Shown here: positions 1 to 10,993 of the stretch, piece after piece | Layout of the letters: every line of letters starts with the position of its first letter | Numbering within the stretch: position 1 is the stretch's first letter | From: Dolomedes plantarius | Lineage: Eukaryota > Arthropoda > Arachnida > Araneae > Dolomedidae | Length of the DNA stretch: 64,000 nt | Direction of reading: 5' to 3' | Assembly (NCBI GenBank): GCA_907164885.2 | Contig: OU015490.1 | Coordinates: 204,047,661-204,111,660, forward strand | The notes under the pieces: model-generated | The model's input: only the letters and a program-made list of their open reading frames with translations | What the model was told of the DNA's origin: nothing | Database searches by the model: none | Position numbers and translations under genes: made by a program

Positions 1-27
1 TGTTTCTTATCCCCATGACCAGCAGAG

Positions 28-855
28 CTAGATCAGGTCCATAAGCTCGTTCACTCTGAGAAAGTCCAGCACCAAAAGAGGATCTTGAGCCAGGTCCTGC
101 CTGGTGAGCCCCAGACAGGATAAAATGTGGTCAGGGGAGGCTTGAGCAGTAGAACACTTAGTGCAGATTTCGAAATGCTTACTACCACCAATAAAACTCA
201 TTGATGACAGATGACCACTGAGGAAGCGAGTAAGTGTGGTTTGATCTCGTCTACTGCTGCCCCGAACTAAAGAGCCACCTGGGCTCCTACTCTGGTACCA
301 TGTGTGTACTGGTGGTATCGTCCAAATGGCCTTGTTATTTGCCTTACATTTAGAAAAAAGCTCCGAATAAGTAAGAGGAGCGACAGTCGTTATGGCCTCT
401 TCAGCACCTGCTTTGGCCAAACTGTCCGCAATCTCATTTCCAGCAACATCGACATGGGACGGAATCCACTGAAAGTGGATCCGATGGAAAAGGGAGAGTT
501 GTTTTAGTTTCCTTAGGATGTCTGCACTAGCACTGTCCCTAACACTATGCTTGTCGGCCAGGTGCTGAATGGCACTTCTACTATCCGAAAAGATCCAGAT
601 ATCATTAAACCGTGAAAGCGACATGATGGAGTCCAGACTTTCAAGAATTGCAATGAGCTCGCTTCGGAATACCGAGCAGAAGTCCGGATTTCTTCTCTTG
701 ATCTTTAACTCCTGATCCCGAAATTTAATGTAAATGCCACTGCCCGATCTGTCATCATCAAGTTTATTGCCGTCCGTATACAACTGAACAGCGTCCATGG
801 GGACATTATTAATTCTTTCGAGAGCTAACTGTTTCAGGTAGCACCGCAATTCCAT
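28..855 (-). pseudogene. LINE RNase H domain with C-terminal Cys/His motif
   Basis: This 275-codon open stretch is the best preserved part of the LINE. RNase H type 1 signatures are YTDGNK (first catalytic Asp, about residue 27), FRSELIAI (Glu), FSDSRSAI (Asp) and SHVDVAGNEIADSLAK (His/Asp), so all four acidic positions are present. The C-terminus carries CTKCSTAQASPDHILSC, a finger of the type following RNase H in arthropod elements. The domain would remove the RNA strand of the hybrid during retrotransposition. A stop at about 1028 separates it from the RT, so it is a fragment of one former polyprotein and not a separate gene. The methionine at 855 is internal. Confidence 0.9.
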
Positions 856-1029
856 TTGTTTGCTAACCCGGACAGGAAGGTTAACATGAAAGTGAACCCC
901 ATCGAGGCCCTCAGAAGGGTCGATAATCTGTGATAAGCTGTGATGCTCTATAGAGCTGGCGAAAAGGTTGCCAGAGACAACCTGTCCAAAGGGACTATCA
1001 CGTTTGAGCCTCTGGTTACTGCTCCATGA

Positions 1030-2275
1030 TCACAGGAATTTCGAAGTACGGTTCTGAAAGCCTAGACTGGAGAGCTTACTGTAATACTTCACCAAACAAG
1101 CATTTCTCCTAAGTCTCAAAGGCTGTAGATTGGCTTCATAAAGTACAATATCATTCGGGCAGGAACTGCGAATGCCCGTGATGATCCTTGCAGCACTGAG
1201 TTGTACACGTTCAAGGCTCTGCAGGTTTGAGTCTGAAGCACTACAAAAGATGGGAAAGTTGTATTCCAAAATGGGTCGAATAAGAGAAACATATGTGTCT
1301 CTAAGGGTACTAGCATCTGTACCCCAATCACGACCCGAGATGTATTTAAGGATATTAATGCGTTTCCTAGCTCTCAGAGTAAGATAATGCAGATGACCAT
1401 TACCCAGAATCTCAGGATCCAAAATAAAGCCCAAATATTTTGGGTGTTTCTCCACTTCTCGGGGCTGACCATGTAACAGGATTCTAGGTCGAAAATTATA
1501 TAATTTTCTATTAGTTGTAAAGAAACCCACGGTAGACTTTGAGGGGTTAAAACATAATTTATGGTCTACAGCAAAGCCCCACATATCAGCCAGAGCCAGA
1601 TTCACAGTCTCCTCAATCTTTCCAATATCAGAGCCGGAACTTCAGAGAACAATGTCATCTGCAAATAGTCCAACTTCACAGTTCCCTGGAATGACTTTTT
1701 CAATTCCTGCAATAAAGAGTGTGAACAAGATAGGGCTCAAAACCGAGCCCTGGGGAACACCTTCAGTTAGTTTAAAACCATTTGAGGTCGAACCATTGAA
1801 CTTCACCCTAATGTGTCTATCTCTCAAAAAATTATAAATCCAAGGCAGAGCTCTACCTCGTATACCGAAATTATCATACAATTTAGCAATCAGCTTCTGA
1901 GTCCAAACTCTGTCAAAATCCCTAGAAAGGTCAAGAAAAGCAGCTATGGTATGATTTGTAGGTTTCATGTTATGAGCGTCTCTGACTCTTTGGCTAAAAT
2001 AAAGCACCTGGTCAGTTGTGCTGTGTCCTTCTCTAAAACCATATTGTTCCATCGGTAGAAGGTTGTGGGAATTTAGATAAAACGTAAGTCTCTTTAAAAT
2101 CATTTTCTCCATAATTTTGCATGTAATGGAAGTCAAAGCTATGGGTCCAAAACTCAGCAGAAGTAATATCTTTGCCAGGTTTTCTAATAGGGACCACAAC
2201 AGCTTTTTTCCAATCTCGTGGAAGACTACCCAGTCTCCAGGAGTCATTTATGATGTCTAAAAGTCTGTTTTCCAT
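1030..2275 (-). pseudogene. LINE reverse transcriptase, several frame breaks
   Basis: Motifs of a non-LTR reverse transcriptase occur in order. An upstream PRDWKKAVVVPI segment (2275-2160) is followed after a frameshift by QYGFREGHSTTDQ, then LDLSRDFDRVW (normally FSKAFDRVW), GVPQGSVLSPILF and FADDIVL. A stop codon follows the FADD motif directly. The thumb region then continues in the next open stretch (1605-1030) with CFNPSKS, KYLGFILD and the RPILEYNFPIF segment common to Jockey/I elements. The aspartate pair of the active site is preserved. With three or more breaks it cannot make a full-length enzyme. Confidence 0.9.
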
Positions 2276-2799
2276 GTGGACCCAAATGACAAATCATTTG
2301 GCCATGAACACCATCTGGCCCATGCGAGGTATTTAAATTCGAGCCCGAAATCGCAGTGTCAAGCTCCAGAGCCGAGAAGGGTTTGCTGAAAATAACCGGG
2401 CCCTCATGATGATTACTACGGCAGCCATGAACAACATTGCTTGCCATAGTTTTAACATACCTATCGTTACCAGAAAATTTCAGACTACTCGTTAATTGGT
2501 AATGCTCTCCTAAAGTATTAGCTGTCTGTTCATCATTCTGAGCCAAGATGCCATCTTTAGATTGAATAGTATTGCACCTTTCGAATTGTGGCTGGTCTTT
2601 ACTAATGCCCTTCACCAGCTTCCATAATTTACTGTTGGAAGATCTTGAGTCCAGACCAGCACAAAGTTCATTCCACTTGTCTCTCTTGATCTGGGCGTAC
2701 ATCTTTTTTAATTGTGCATTCACTCTATTTAGTCTGATTCTATTGGCGTCACTATGAGCAGAATCCAGATCATTTAGTATTTGTCTTCTCTCTGCAATT

Positions 2800-3831
2800 A
2801 AAGGCTGAAGGGCAGGCATTTTGCTGGTTAAGTAAGGTCTTTTCTTTTTGAATTTGCCCCTAGGAATGGACTGACCAGCAGCGTTGTAAATGATTCGCTT
2901 GAATGATAGCCAGTCAGTCTCTAGGTTATTAGTAAAGGGTTTCGCACAAACCAAACTTTCAGTTTGATCAGTGAAAGCCTGCCAATTAGCACGCTTGAAG
3001 TTCCAACGTCTATTGCTGAACAAATACGCAGGTTGCCTCTTATTCAGTTCAAACAGGATTGGGAGGAGATCACTTCCAATGTTCTCAAGCACTCTCCATT
3101 TACATGCAGGGCTAAGGTCAGGACTAACAATGGTTACATCCAGGGCCTCTTTCGTATTGTAGCTATAAGAAAAATGAGTGGGAGAACCATCATTAAGAAA
3201 CACAAAACCCTTATCATCGACCATATTTAGCAAATCGTTTCCTCTAGAATTAGCACTAGAGGAGCCCCACACTTGATGCTTGGCATTAAGATCTCCCAGA
3301 CAAATAGTTCTAGGCAGGAAAAGATTTTGTAGGTCAAGGGGTATATTATTGAGATCAGGAGGTTGATACATGTTAAATATATTAAGGTAGTTCCCTCTCC
3401 AGTTGATCTTTATACCCTGTATCTCTAAATTAGAGTTACCGGTGATATCGTTGCTAATATTTATACCTTGATATTTTATATCTCTGATGAGGAACATTAA
3501 GCCTCCACCTCTCCTATTTTGTCTATCTGTCCGATAGATAGATATCATAACCCTTAATCTTGAGGTAAGTGTCACACTTCAATTTTGTTTCTTGCAGAAT
3601 AATAATTTGCACACCATATATCTCAGCCAGATCCAACACTTGATCTAATTTAATTCTGGCGGCGTTAGAAGTGATGCCGTTTATATTGATCTGGAGAAGT
3701 TTCAACGAGTTATACTTTGGAGACTGTAAATTACTTTTCGAACCAAGCCCTCTGCCTAAGCCTGGAGCGCGATCCTTTTTAGACTGCGCGACGATCGAGG
3801 CAGCATGAGAATCTCTGAGTGAACTATTCAT
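2800..3831 (-). pseudogene. LINE endonuclease domain (EEP family), frameshifted
   Basis: The first piece (3831 to about 3550) shows LLQININGI at residues 45-53 and QETKL at 80-84, the start of an exonuclease/endonuclease/phosphatase fold. After a frameshift the domain continues in the 3575-2244 frame with GDLNAKH at residues 94-100 and LDVTIVSP at 145-152. In active family members the final motif is SDH. Here it reads GSDLLPI, so the general-base histidine is replaced by leucine. The enzyme would nick chromosomal DNA to prime reverse transcription; this copy should be dead because of the frameshift and the lost histidine. The linker beyond the domain (about 2800-2280) is open and contains the charged stretch usual between endonuclease and RT. 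Confidence 0.85.
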
Positions 3832-4024
3832 GGATGGGGTAAGGGGCAGCTATGGTCAGAGACCTGGAGCACCAGCGGCAGAAGACTGACTTAGCTCCGG
3901 TGCCTTCAGACTTTAGCTGGACATAATGGAGTGGCCTTCACGCCTTGGGTGGTCCTACCAGGAGAATACACTCCCGACGTACTTCACCCACTCCGCCCAG
4001 GGTCACCCCCTCGCCACGATGAGG

Positions 4025-4566
4025 CAGTCTGAAGGACTTGAGGGGGCGTAGAAACTTTGTTACTTTCAACAGTAACAACTTTTTTGTCATTCCATTTGAC
4101 GATACTGATATCTTCATATATTCATATGTCCCCCTTGCCGACTTTTTCTTTGGATGATAAAGGAACATTTTGCAGCCTGTTTTCTCTCAATGTCCCGGTT
4201 CCTGCTATGCCTATTTCGATAGCTCTTTCAGCAAGGGAATGCTAGTAAATAAGTGTCCATGACAACATGTGTCCCAGGTGGGATCTCGCATTTGTCTAGT
4301 AACCCAAGAACAACATCGGCACCTTGGCCTAAATCAGATTTTGATAATTTTGTAGATGTTCCACAATAAGGTTCAGCATGCAATAAAAGACCATTAGAAG
4401 AACACAGAGTCCAAAGTTTGAAGCCAAAACGTATTGGCTTACCTCTTATGAAATGTTTTAGTCCGCGGTGCCCGAAATATGGAATTATAGACTCATCTAC
4501 ACTCAAAATTTTATACCAACAGCATAAAAGCATGACTTTCAAGGGGCAACAATTTATAAAATACAC
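4025..4566 (-). pseudogene. piggyBac transposase fragment
   Basis: The minus strand reads VDESIIPYFGHRGLKHFIRG, then KPIRFGFKLW, CGTSTKLSKSDLGQGADVVL and GTHVVMD, all part of the DDE catalytic core of piggyBac/PGBD transposases. The second catalytic Asp is in the VVMD motif. Just after it the sequence departs from the family. After frame breaks it continues with GTGTLRENR and an SIVKWNDKKVVTVESNKVST-like segment (about 4130-4030), which leads toward the third catalytic region in relatives. The fragment ends where the LINE begins. It is clearly non-functional. Confidence 0.85.
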
Positions 4567-4830
4567 TTTTATAACAATGATTTAAAGTCAAAATATTATT
4601 TCAAAAAATTCTAATTCAAACGTGAAAGATTTCCGATTTTAATTCAAACTTGACAATACATTAGCCGGTTGGTACGGTTTCGTACCAACGATATATAAGT
4701 TTTTATATTTTATAATACAAAGCAAAACATGACTTTCGAGTGACATGAATTTATAAAATACACATTTTTAACAGTGATTAATAGTCAATATATCATTTTG
4801 AGATAAATCCAAAATTCTAAACTTACTATA
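4517..4830. repeat. Diverged tandem duplication in piggyBac end
   Basis: The stretch containing CATGACTTTC then AATTTATAAAATACAC (from about 4531) recurs with changes about 200 bp on (from about 4729). Each is followed by an AACA(A/G)TGATT stretch. Short GGTACG-TTTCGTACC palindrome-like motifs lie at about 4672-4690 and again at 5025-5040 near the terminus. Such subterminal repeats are common transposase-binding or decay products; function here is not shown. Confidence 0.5.
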
Positions 4831-5059
4831 TTCTATGTGAAGTCAGAGGCATTTTGTTTCACGACGCTTTCACCTGAGCATAACGTCAAATAACAACAAG
4901 AACTTGAGAGCAAATGGAGGAAAATCTTTTTTTCCCGCTATCAGTGAACTATTCTTGAAGCACATGAACAATATTGGACAACTAGACACATTTAGTGCAG
5001 AGAAAAATAACTATTTTTAAGCTGGTATGTTTTCGTACCAATAGGCATTAATGGGTTAA

Positions 5060-5545
5060 CATTTGGTGTGCAATTTACAATAACAAGGTGATCGGCCCAA
5101 TATTTTACAATGGCATGTTAACGGGTGCACGATATTTACAATTGCTACAGAACATAATACCCGATTTTGTGGGGACCCTGCCGTTGTTTAATCTTAGGAA
5201 TGTATGATTTCAACATAACGGCGCGCCTGCTCATAAGACATCTCCAGTGAAGCAGTACCTTGTCAAGAAATTCGGGAACCAAATAATTGGGTAGGGCGGT
5301 TTCGAAGAGTGGCCTCCACGTTCATCTGATCTGACTCCACTGGAGTTTTTTCTGTGGGGATACATGAAACAGCAGGTGTATGCGGCCCCTCTACAAACAT
5401 TGCAGGACCTTAAACGACGCATTACGGACGCTTGTGCCAATGTGTCACACTCTATACTCCAACGTGTGCAGCGTGACATTCAAATGATAATCCAAATGTG
5501 CATTGCAGCTGACGGTAAGAAATTTGAACATCTCAAATAAAGGTT
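5060..5545 (+). pseudogene. Mariner-like (IS630/Tc1/mariner) transposase, C-terminal half
   Basis: Forward translation across frames gives IGPIFYNGMLTGARYLQLLQ, IPDFVGTLPL, FQHNGAPAHKTSPVKQYL, EEWPPRSSDLTPLEFFLWG and a tail ending near 5538 before AATAAA. This matches the DDE domain of arthropod mariner-like transposases. The second catalytic Asp region (FQHNGAPAH, normally QQDGAPAH) has Asp changed to Asn; the third lies in SSDLTPLEF. A stop after QIIG and a frame change near 5170 show decay. The N-terminal half was displaced by the piggyBac insertion at 5056. Confidence 0.85.
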
Positions 5546-6604
5546 TATTGTTATAACTAGTTGTTTTTTCTTTCTCAGATCGTTTTGTCACGTCACAGTG
5601 TAGGAAATCACGAAAAAACAAATGCGCGTTTTAACCGTTCTATTCTTCGCATTAATGTCCACAAGGTGTCTTTTCTTACTAAATCGATGATGCTCTACAA
5701 CTTTGTAAATCACTTTTTTCCCTATCTCGCTCCGTTTTCGAGATAGGAATGCTATCTCCGCAGTTTTCCACCAGGTGGCGCCGTAGGCGGTTTCATCCAG
5801 TAGCGTATAGATACTTTACTATATCTAGACACCACTTTTATGAATTTAGCAGCAGCTGTTCCAAAGTTAAGAGGGTGGCAAAGGACTTTAGTGGGCATGC
5901 TGTATAAAATGCACATTTATCTTTTTGACAACCAATGTTAGAATTTTTTAATTTGAGGGCATTGTAATAGGTGTCTCCCTGCCTTTCATTGGATTAGGGT
6001 CATGAGGTGAGACTACGTCATTTTATATCCACAACGCTCTTTGCTTCACAAATTTCTCAATCTCATATTTTTTGAGCTCGTAACTTCTGATAGCAGTTTG
6101 TTACCACTTTTTATTTCATTATAAAATTGATTCCATATTATATTTTTGTAATTATATATTAGTGATAATATTGATTTAATACTCTCTGTTGAGACGATTC
6201 CTCTCCTCAGTCCGTTGTGCCCCCAATCATCGAAAATAATCTTTCTTCATTTCCAATATGTCTCAGTATTGAAAAGTAATGCTGACAAATTTTCCGTATT
6301 TCAGAATTAAATTCTAGATTATTTCTGGGTTTGCTGTGTAAAGGGTGTTTAGTCCAAAATGGGCTAAAATGAGGTATCAAACCAGGCATGTTTGAAAACT
6401 CAAGGGTTACTGCAGGGTACTGAAAGCTAAATCCAATTCCACTCCAAAATATTTTTATTCATGAGTGAAAATTTGGGATATGTGAAACAAAACACAAACA
6501 TGTTAGTTTTTCAGTCCCGTTTTTCTCAAAACTATGATTTTGGTCTTGACACCCTTTACACAGTAACACACAGATTTGATTTTTTTGAAACATGTAATTC
6601 ATTT
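5546..6604. other. Mariner 3' tail and undetermined noncoding DNA
   Basis: About 5546-5820 is moderately GC-rich and looks like the untranslated tail of the mariner-like element, including a palindromic CTATCTCG/CGAGATAG pair at about 5722-5747. From 5820 to 6604 the sequence is AT-rich with no gene-like reading frame. I see nothing else I can support. Confidence 0.4.
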
Positions 6605-6982
6605 TAACTTTGGTGATACTCTGGCTACTGGATACTTCCAGCAGGACAATGTTCCTTATCATAAAGCTTGATTTGCCCTCAAATGGTTCGAAGAGCATGG
6701 CGGAGAATTTACCTTGCTTCGTTGGCCTACACAATCACCAGATCTCAATCCAATTGAAAATTTGTGGGATGAGATCGAACGGGGTATCAGGCAGCTGGAT
6801 CCAGTACCATCAAATCTTAAGGAATTTGAAAATGCAGTTCATCGGATATGGTCTTAAATTCCTCATACCACCTACCAACATCTCATAGAATCCATGCCAC
6901 GAAGAATTCATGCAGTATTAAGAGCAAAAGGTAGTCAGACATTGTAATGAGGGGGTGGTCATAATAATTTGGCCACTCAGTG
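6605..6982 (+). pseudogene. Tc1 transposase C-terminal fragment with 3' inverted-repeat end
   Basis: The plus strand encodes GYFQQDNVPYHKA, then FALKWFEEHGG, RWPTQSPDLNPIENLWDEIE and PRRIHAVLRAKG, the classic second and third catalytic regions of a Tc1 transposase (Asp in QQDN, Asp/Glu in SPDLNPIE). Stops interrupt it after HKA and after RIWS. It is followed by GTGGTCATAATAATTTGGCC and CACTCAGTG, then TA at 6983-6984, the usual Tc1 inverted-repeat end and TA target. No matching left end was found, so the element is 5'-truncated. Confidence 0.85.
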
Positions 6983-7437
6983 TATAGCTTATCCAAACTA
7001 GAATTTTGGAGGCGAACGGATTCCAATCGAAATGCCGCCGGAAAAGATATTTTCGCTTTCAAAGCAGGGTAATCCGTCGTATTGCTATTAGCTCGAGAGC
7101 TGACAGCGGTATCTTGCCTTTACCTATGAGATATGTAAATCATTGTGTGCACAATTTTGTCGGCATAGAAATGGAATGGGGGAGAAGGAGTTTAATTACG
7201 CCCGTCATGTGTCGTCATCTATGGACGGTAGCAAAAACGAAAGCAAACGTGAAAGAATAAATTTTAAAAAGAATTAAAATCCACAGCAAATGAAGATAAA
7301 TAACTCGCGTCCAATAGCCTGGAACTTGTGTCATAACGTGAAAATTTTTAAATTTATAACAAATTAAACAAGGCCGAAAAGAAAAAGACAGTGCTTTATC
7401 TCGTCATGCGTCTATTGGACGGGGGGAGCGAGATATC
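6983..7437. other. Unassigned spacer
   Basis: Mixed-composition sequence between the Tc1 end and LINE B. Short inverted segments GCGTCCAATAG (about 7308) and CTATTGGACG (about 7412) enclose about 100 bp and might mark a small foldback element. No gene is seen. Confidence 0.3.
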
Positions 7438-8880
7438 TCATCTGTAAAGGAGAGCACGGGGTCTCTTTGCAGATCCAGGGTTTGTAGGTTCGTAAGCAGG
7501 AATGAAATGAAGCACTGGATTTGGGACAAGAAGAATTCTCCTGTGAAACCTATGAGCAAGCCTTTTAATTTCGGGTAGAAAAGTTCGAACACGAAGATCT
7601 TTATGAATAACGTCATATCGAATGTACCAAGGAGCAGATACACAACGCTTAAGGACAGAATTTTGAATCACTTGAAGACTCCTAAGATGGGTAATAGTTG
7701 CGGTTCCCCAGACAGCGGATCCATACGTCATAAAAGGACGTACGAATGATTTGTATAGAAGCAACTTCGTACGAGGTGACAGTTGAGATGAGATAGAGAA
7801 GTGGAGATGGTGCCAGTTGCATCCTTCGCTTTACGACAAGCATTCGTAACATGAAGGCTCCAATTTAATTTGGAATCTAAAATAACTCAAGATATTTATA
7901 GGAGTTTGCCCACGGTATAGGCTGATCGTTAAGCAGAAGTTTATTGACAGGGAGAATAGTACATTGATTTGGTCGATAGTAATATTGCAGCACATTTGGA
8001 AGTGTTGACTTTAATTCGCCAACAACACAGCCAGTGCTCGTATAATTTCAGACAATTTTATAGATTTCTAAACACGGAAGTGTTTGTATGCGTCGAGTGA
8101 TGATGGCTGTATCGTCCGCATAAAGTGCAAGCTAGATACTAGGATCGGTAGGCCTGCCGTAAATATAAATGTTGAACAGTTTAGGACCGAATAGACTGCC
8201 TTGAGGCGCACCCCTATATATCTATTTGGGTGAAGAGAGGTTAGTATTGACACGAACAGAAAACGATCTGTTCGGGAGACAGCAATGGAAAATTTTAATG
8301 AGCTGAGGAGGAGAGTTTATTGTAATTAATCTATAGATTAAACCGTCAAACCACAAGCGGTCGAAGGCTTTTCCTAAGTCCACAAAAATAACTTCTGTGG
8401 TATTTTTAGACTTTTTGTCCTCTAAGACTACCAATGGTCAACTCCACATCGTCAGTAGTGTCCAAAGGCCAGTAGGGAAACCCGCGTTGGTCCACGGCGT
8501 ACTTGAAGTTCTCCCAATTAGCTCTAAGACTACAAGAAGCATCAAAGAATATAATTAGATACCTCAAACTCGATGATAACAGGTAGATGATCAGAGGAGA
8601 GATAATTAACAGTATTAATTTTATCAGGGTGATATTATTTGATAGGAGAAATTGCGGATGATTGGAAAATCAATTACTGATGGGTTTTGGCAAATATAAC
8701 AGGTGAGATGGGAAGGGGCGATTGCGTGAGTGAAATTGTAATCAACCCATTTCTTAATTTTGGAGCCTCTGCAGTTATGATTGTGACACTACCAAGAAGT
8801 GTGGTGTGCATTAAAATCCACCGCAATGATTAAATTCGGAGAATTGCGAGTTACATTATCAAGATCGGAGATCAGAAGAC
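7438..8880 (-). mobile_element. Second decayed LINE (Jockey-like), endonuclease to RT
   Basis: Minus-strand pieces in order: an endonuclease part with LIIAVDFNAHHTSW (8880-8789) and SKIKKWVDYNFTH (about 8760-8720), an RT part with EVIFVDLGKAFDRLW (8434-8222), RGAPQGSLFGPKLFN and YADDTAII (about 8220-8080), and a thumb/C-terminal part with YKSFVRPFMTYGSAVWG (7764-7438). The palm motifs A (FVDLGKAFDRLW) and C (YADD) survive. Between endonuclease and RT the sequence is shorter than in intact elements, and several stops and shifts are present. It differs in sequence from the LINE at the window start and shows no RNase H. A MITE interrupts its 5' side at 8884. Confidence 0.85.
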
Positions 8881-8883
8881 TAA

Positions 8884-9041
8884 AGGCCTGTTGACATAGC
8901 AGTCCATTAGCGTAGGCGTAAAAGATCAACGAGTGTTCACGGATGATGATACGTGAGTCAACGGATGATGTCATAGCGCTCAGCTACATGATTGGTTAAA
9001 ATTTAACGCTTACGCTAACGGACAGCTATGTGAACAGGCCC
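8884..9041. mobile_element. 158-bp MITE with TAA target duplication
   Basis: Ends are AGGCCTGTTGACATAGC on the left and GCTATGTGAACAGGCCC on the right, near-perfect inverted repeats, flanked by TAA at 8881-8883 and TAA at 9042-9044. The 3-bp TAA duplication fits PIF/Harbinger-type elements. The interior folds back on itself and codes for nothing. The same terminal motif appears in the MITE at 28474-28659. It sits next to LINE B endonuclease coding sequence. Confidence 0.8.
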
Positions 9042-9044
9042 TAA

Positions 9045-9282
9045 GTAACTAAGAAAAAGAGTACAAAAAACTTCAGAACAAAAAAAAATTGGCAAAAAAA
9101 GTACATTTTCTTTTTAATAGACATATTCTGGCAACACTTTTCGTAGGAGAATTCTGGTTAGATTCTAAGAATTATACTAACAGAATTTTCTTGATAATCC
9201 TGTTATTCAGAGATTATTTGACAAATATCAAGGTCATTCCATTCTTTTTAAACCTATAACCATTTAAAAACTTTCGATCGGT
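9045..9282. other. AT-rich spacer
   Basis: AT-rich sequence with A-tracts. No coding or repeat feature is recognised. Confidence 0.4.
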
Positions 9283-9794
9283 TTGAATTTGTCACTGATG
9301 CAAGGCCAATGTTGTCAAACAAAAGAAGAGTTGAAAAAAAGAAAAGTAAATCAAAGAAGTTTGAATGAAAACACAACTTGTTTAGGACAAAGGAAGAGAC
9401 ACTTTCATTTCTTCTTGGACCATGCGAGAAAAGCTTCAGTGCTTCCCATATCCATACCGGGGGTAAAAGGCTTTCTTAGCCCTATTTGGAACCTAACGAA
9501 AACTTTTTGTCCATGTCCATGTGGAAGAGACACAAATGGCTGACAGAGGTAGAAATTGTCCCTACAATAGGGCAGTGTCTCGCAGCATGTCACATCTCAA
9601 CTCTTGCAGATTTCACTTCTTGTTTGGCGGCGAGGGGCAAAACATTGCCTAACTATAACATGGCGTTCAATGAACATTTTTACAGCTTGTCGAATAAAAT
9701 GCTCTCTAATTACGCAAAATCTTTAGATACCATATCTAAACATATATACATAACTAAACTGAACATTCAGGTAAAGTCGAAAAAAGTTTATTGA
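9283..9794 (+). other. Unrecognised coding-like block
   Basis: Two overlapping open stretches (9283-9543 and 9486-9794) could be one peptide after a frameshift near 9500. The first is Lys/Arg-rich (KKRKVNQRS). The second starts MEPNENFLSMSMWKRHKWLT and ends in VKSKKVY before a stop at 9792-9794. I do not recognise either. Composition is more balanced than the surroundings, so it may be a decayed exon of a transposase or host gene. It lies about 250 bp upstream of the block duplicated at 25.8 kb, so it may be the last exon of whatever that block came from. Confidence 0.3.
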
Positions 9795-10041
9795 GTTATC
9801 CATATTTATTGACAAAAGAAGTCTGGAATTATGATACAATACAGTTGCCTCATATCACGTATCCTGACATCTATACCTGTCTTAAAATTTCAAATAAATC
9901 ATGAGTTCAGCTATAAAAATCTGAAGAACTAACAATGTTTGTCAGCATATGATTAAATTGAGTCTGGTGAGTGTTTTTTCCCTAAGACTTTTATTGAATT
10001 AGAAGGATTAAAATTCTGACAATGAATTCTGTTGTTTTATA

Positions 10042-10511
10042 AAATATAAAATCGTCCATCGTTTTTTCTCTAATCACTGTTTTGTTGATGATGTTTGTCA
10101 CGTGGATCGTGTGTATAGTTTTTAAACACACACTGTTTAATTTATCCCTATTCTAGTGTTTTTTTAATGTTCTACCTTTCTGATAAACAAATAAGATGCT
10201 CTTTTCAATCAAAGTGTATTTATAGTGAGTCCATATGTACTTGTAGTTTCTGTTGAAACGGTGTTGTTTAATCACAGGGAGAATGCCCATACATAGAGTT
10301 ACCTCAAGTTAACAGCAGTAATTGAGTAAAGTTTTTGTTTGGATACCACTGGCTCATGTAAGAAATCATATGATTTTTTTTATCAGGTAGTTCTATGAAA
10401 TGCTTCTAAATGTTTAACAGGTTAAGATGCTAACATCTTAAATTTATTGTTGAATTTTAATAATTAAAAAATATGCATTTGTTAACTTCCATTCTTTTTA
10501 TTACAACGTTT
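10042..10511. repeat. Left half of a block duplicated at 25.8-26.25 kb
   Basis: From about AAATCGT at 10046 to the copia insertion this sequence aligns base for base, with scattered changes, to 25804-26256. Shared landmarks include CTTGTAGTTTCTGTTGAAAC and ATACCACTGGCTCAT. The alignment resumes after the copia element at 15692. Homology appears to start abruptly: upstream of 10042 and of 25800 the two copies differ. Confidence 0.85.
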
Positions 10512-10516
10512 ATAAA

Positions 10517-10795
10517 TGTTAAAATAATGCAAATTCCAATATTTAAATGTTTTAATATGTATAACTTAACTGTTCTCATTATAATTGTATTAATCTTGTA
10601 GAGTGGCAACCTTCTTTCAAACAGAACTTGTGTAGTAAGTTTTGGCAACAAGTCGTCTTTATTATTGTGTCGCTCGCTTCGCTAGCGTGTGTAATCCGAT
10701 TGTCATGATGGTGTGATTTTTGCTATGTGTAAATACATTATTTAATCTGGAACGTAGTTTGGTTATTTCTTCATGTTAATTACTATTTAATAACA
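10517..10795 (+). repeat. Copia 5' LTR
   Basis: 279 bp, TGTTA...TAACA. It contains TCGCTCGCTTCGCTAGCG (about 10670-10687), partly palindromic, and differs from the 3' LTR at two sites just after this motif (CCGATTGTC against CGGATTGCC). It should hold the promoter and the RNA 5' end; no convincing TATA box could be chosen. Confidence 0.95.
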
Positions 10796-10815
10796 CGTTA
10801 TCAGCACGAAGCTCT
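10796..10815 (+). promoter_or_regulatory. Candidate primer-binding site of the copia element
   Basis: The first bases after the 5' LTR, CGTTATCAGCACGAAGC, resemble the TTATCAG-type sites seen in copia elements that prime from an internal part of initiator tRNA-Met. The match is short, so the tRNA identity is a guess. Confidence 0.4.
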
Positions 10816-10993
10816 ATCCGGAATGCCTATTACGATCCAGAATCGAAGATAATTTCGAAGTCATAGCACGAAGCCGAAGCCGAATTTAAGCCTAACCACG
10901 TTGAAAGCCGAAGTGAGTAAATTTCCTTAACTCTTGACGAAGATAAATTACAAGCGGATTTTATTCAAACTTTAACGTGCGAAGAAAAAGAAA

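Larger units (their letters stand above)
1..4022 (-). mobile_element. Decayed LINE with endonuclease, RT and RNase H (Jockey/I-like)
   Basis: Reading the minus strand from about 4022 downwards gives, in order, an apurinic-type endonuclease, a reverse transcriptase with a FADD motif, and an RNase H followed by a Cys/His finger. That order is typical of I/Jockey-group non-LTR retrotransposons of arthropods. The frame is broken several times: shifts near 3550, 2270 and 2160, a stop right after FADD (about 1640), and a stop near 1028. The 3' end lies beyond the window start, so no poly-A tail or target duplication can be seen. The 5' GC-rich leader abuts piggyBac coding sequence near 4022, so the LINE most likely inserted into that piggyBac copy. 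No ORF1 (gag) is recognisable upstream of the endonuclease. Clade assignment is by eye only. Confidence 0.85.
4023..5059 (-). mobile_element. piggyBac-like element, 5' part, with TTAA-flanked end
   Basis: On the minus strand this piece starts at a TTAA (5056-5059) followed by CCCATTAATGCCTATTGG, the expected form of a piggyBac terminus (TTAA target, then CCC). Transposase sequence follows lower down (4566-4025). The other end is missing because the LINE interrupts it near 4022. The flanking sequence above 5059 is mariner-like transposase coding sequence, so this element appears to have inserted into an older mariner. Most of the N-terminal transposase half is absent or unrecognisable between 4566 and 5055. 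Confidence 0.75.
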
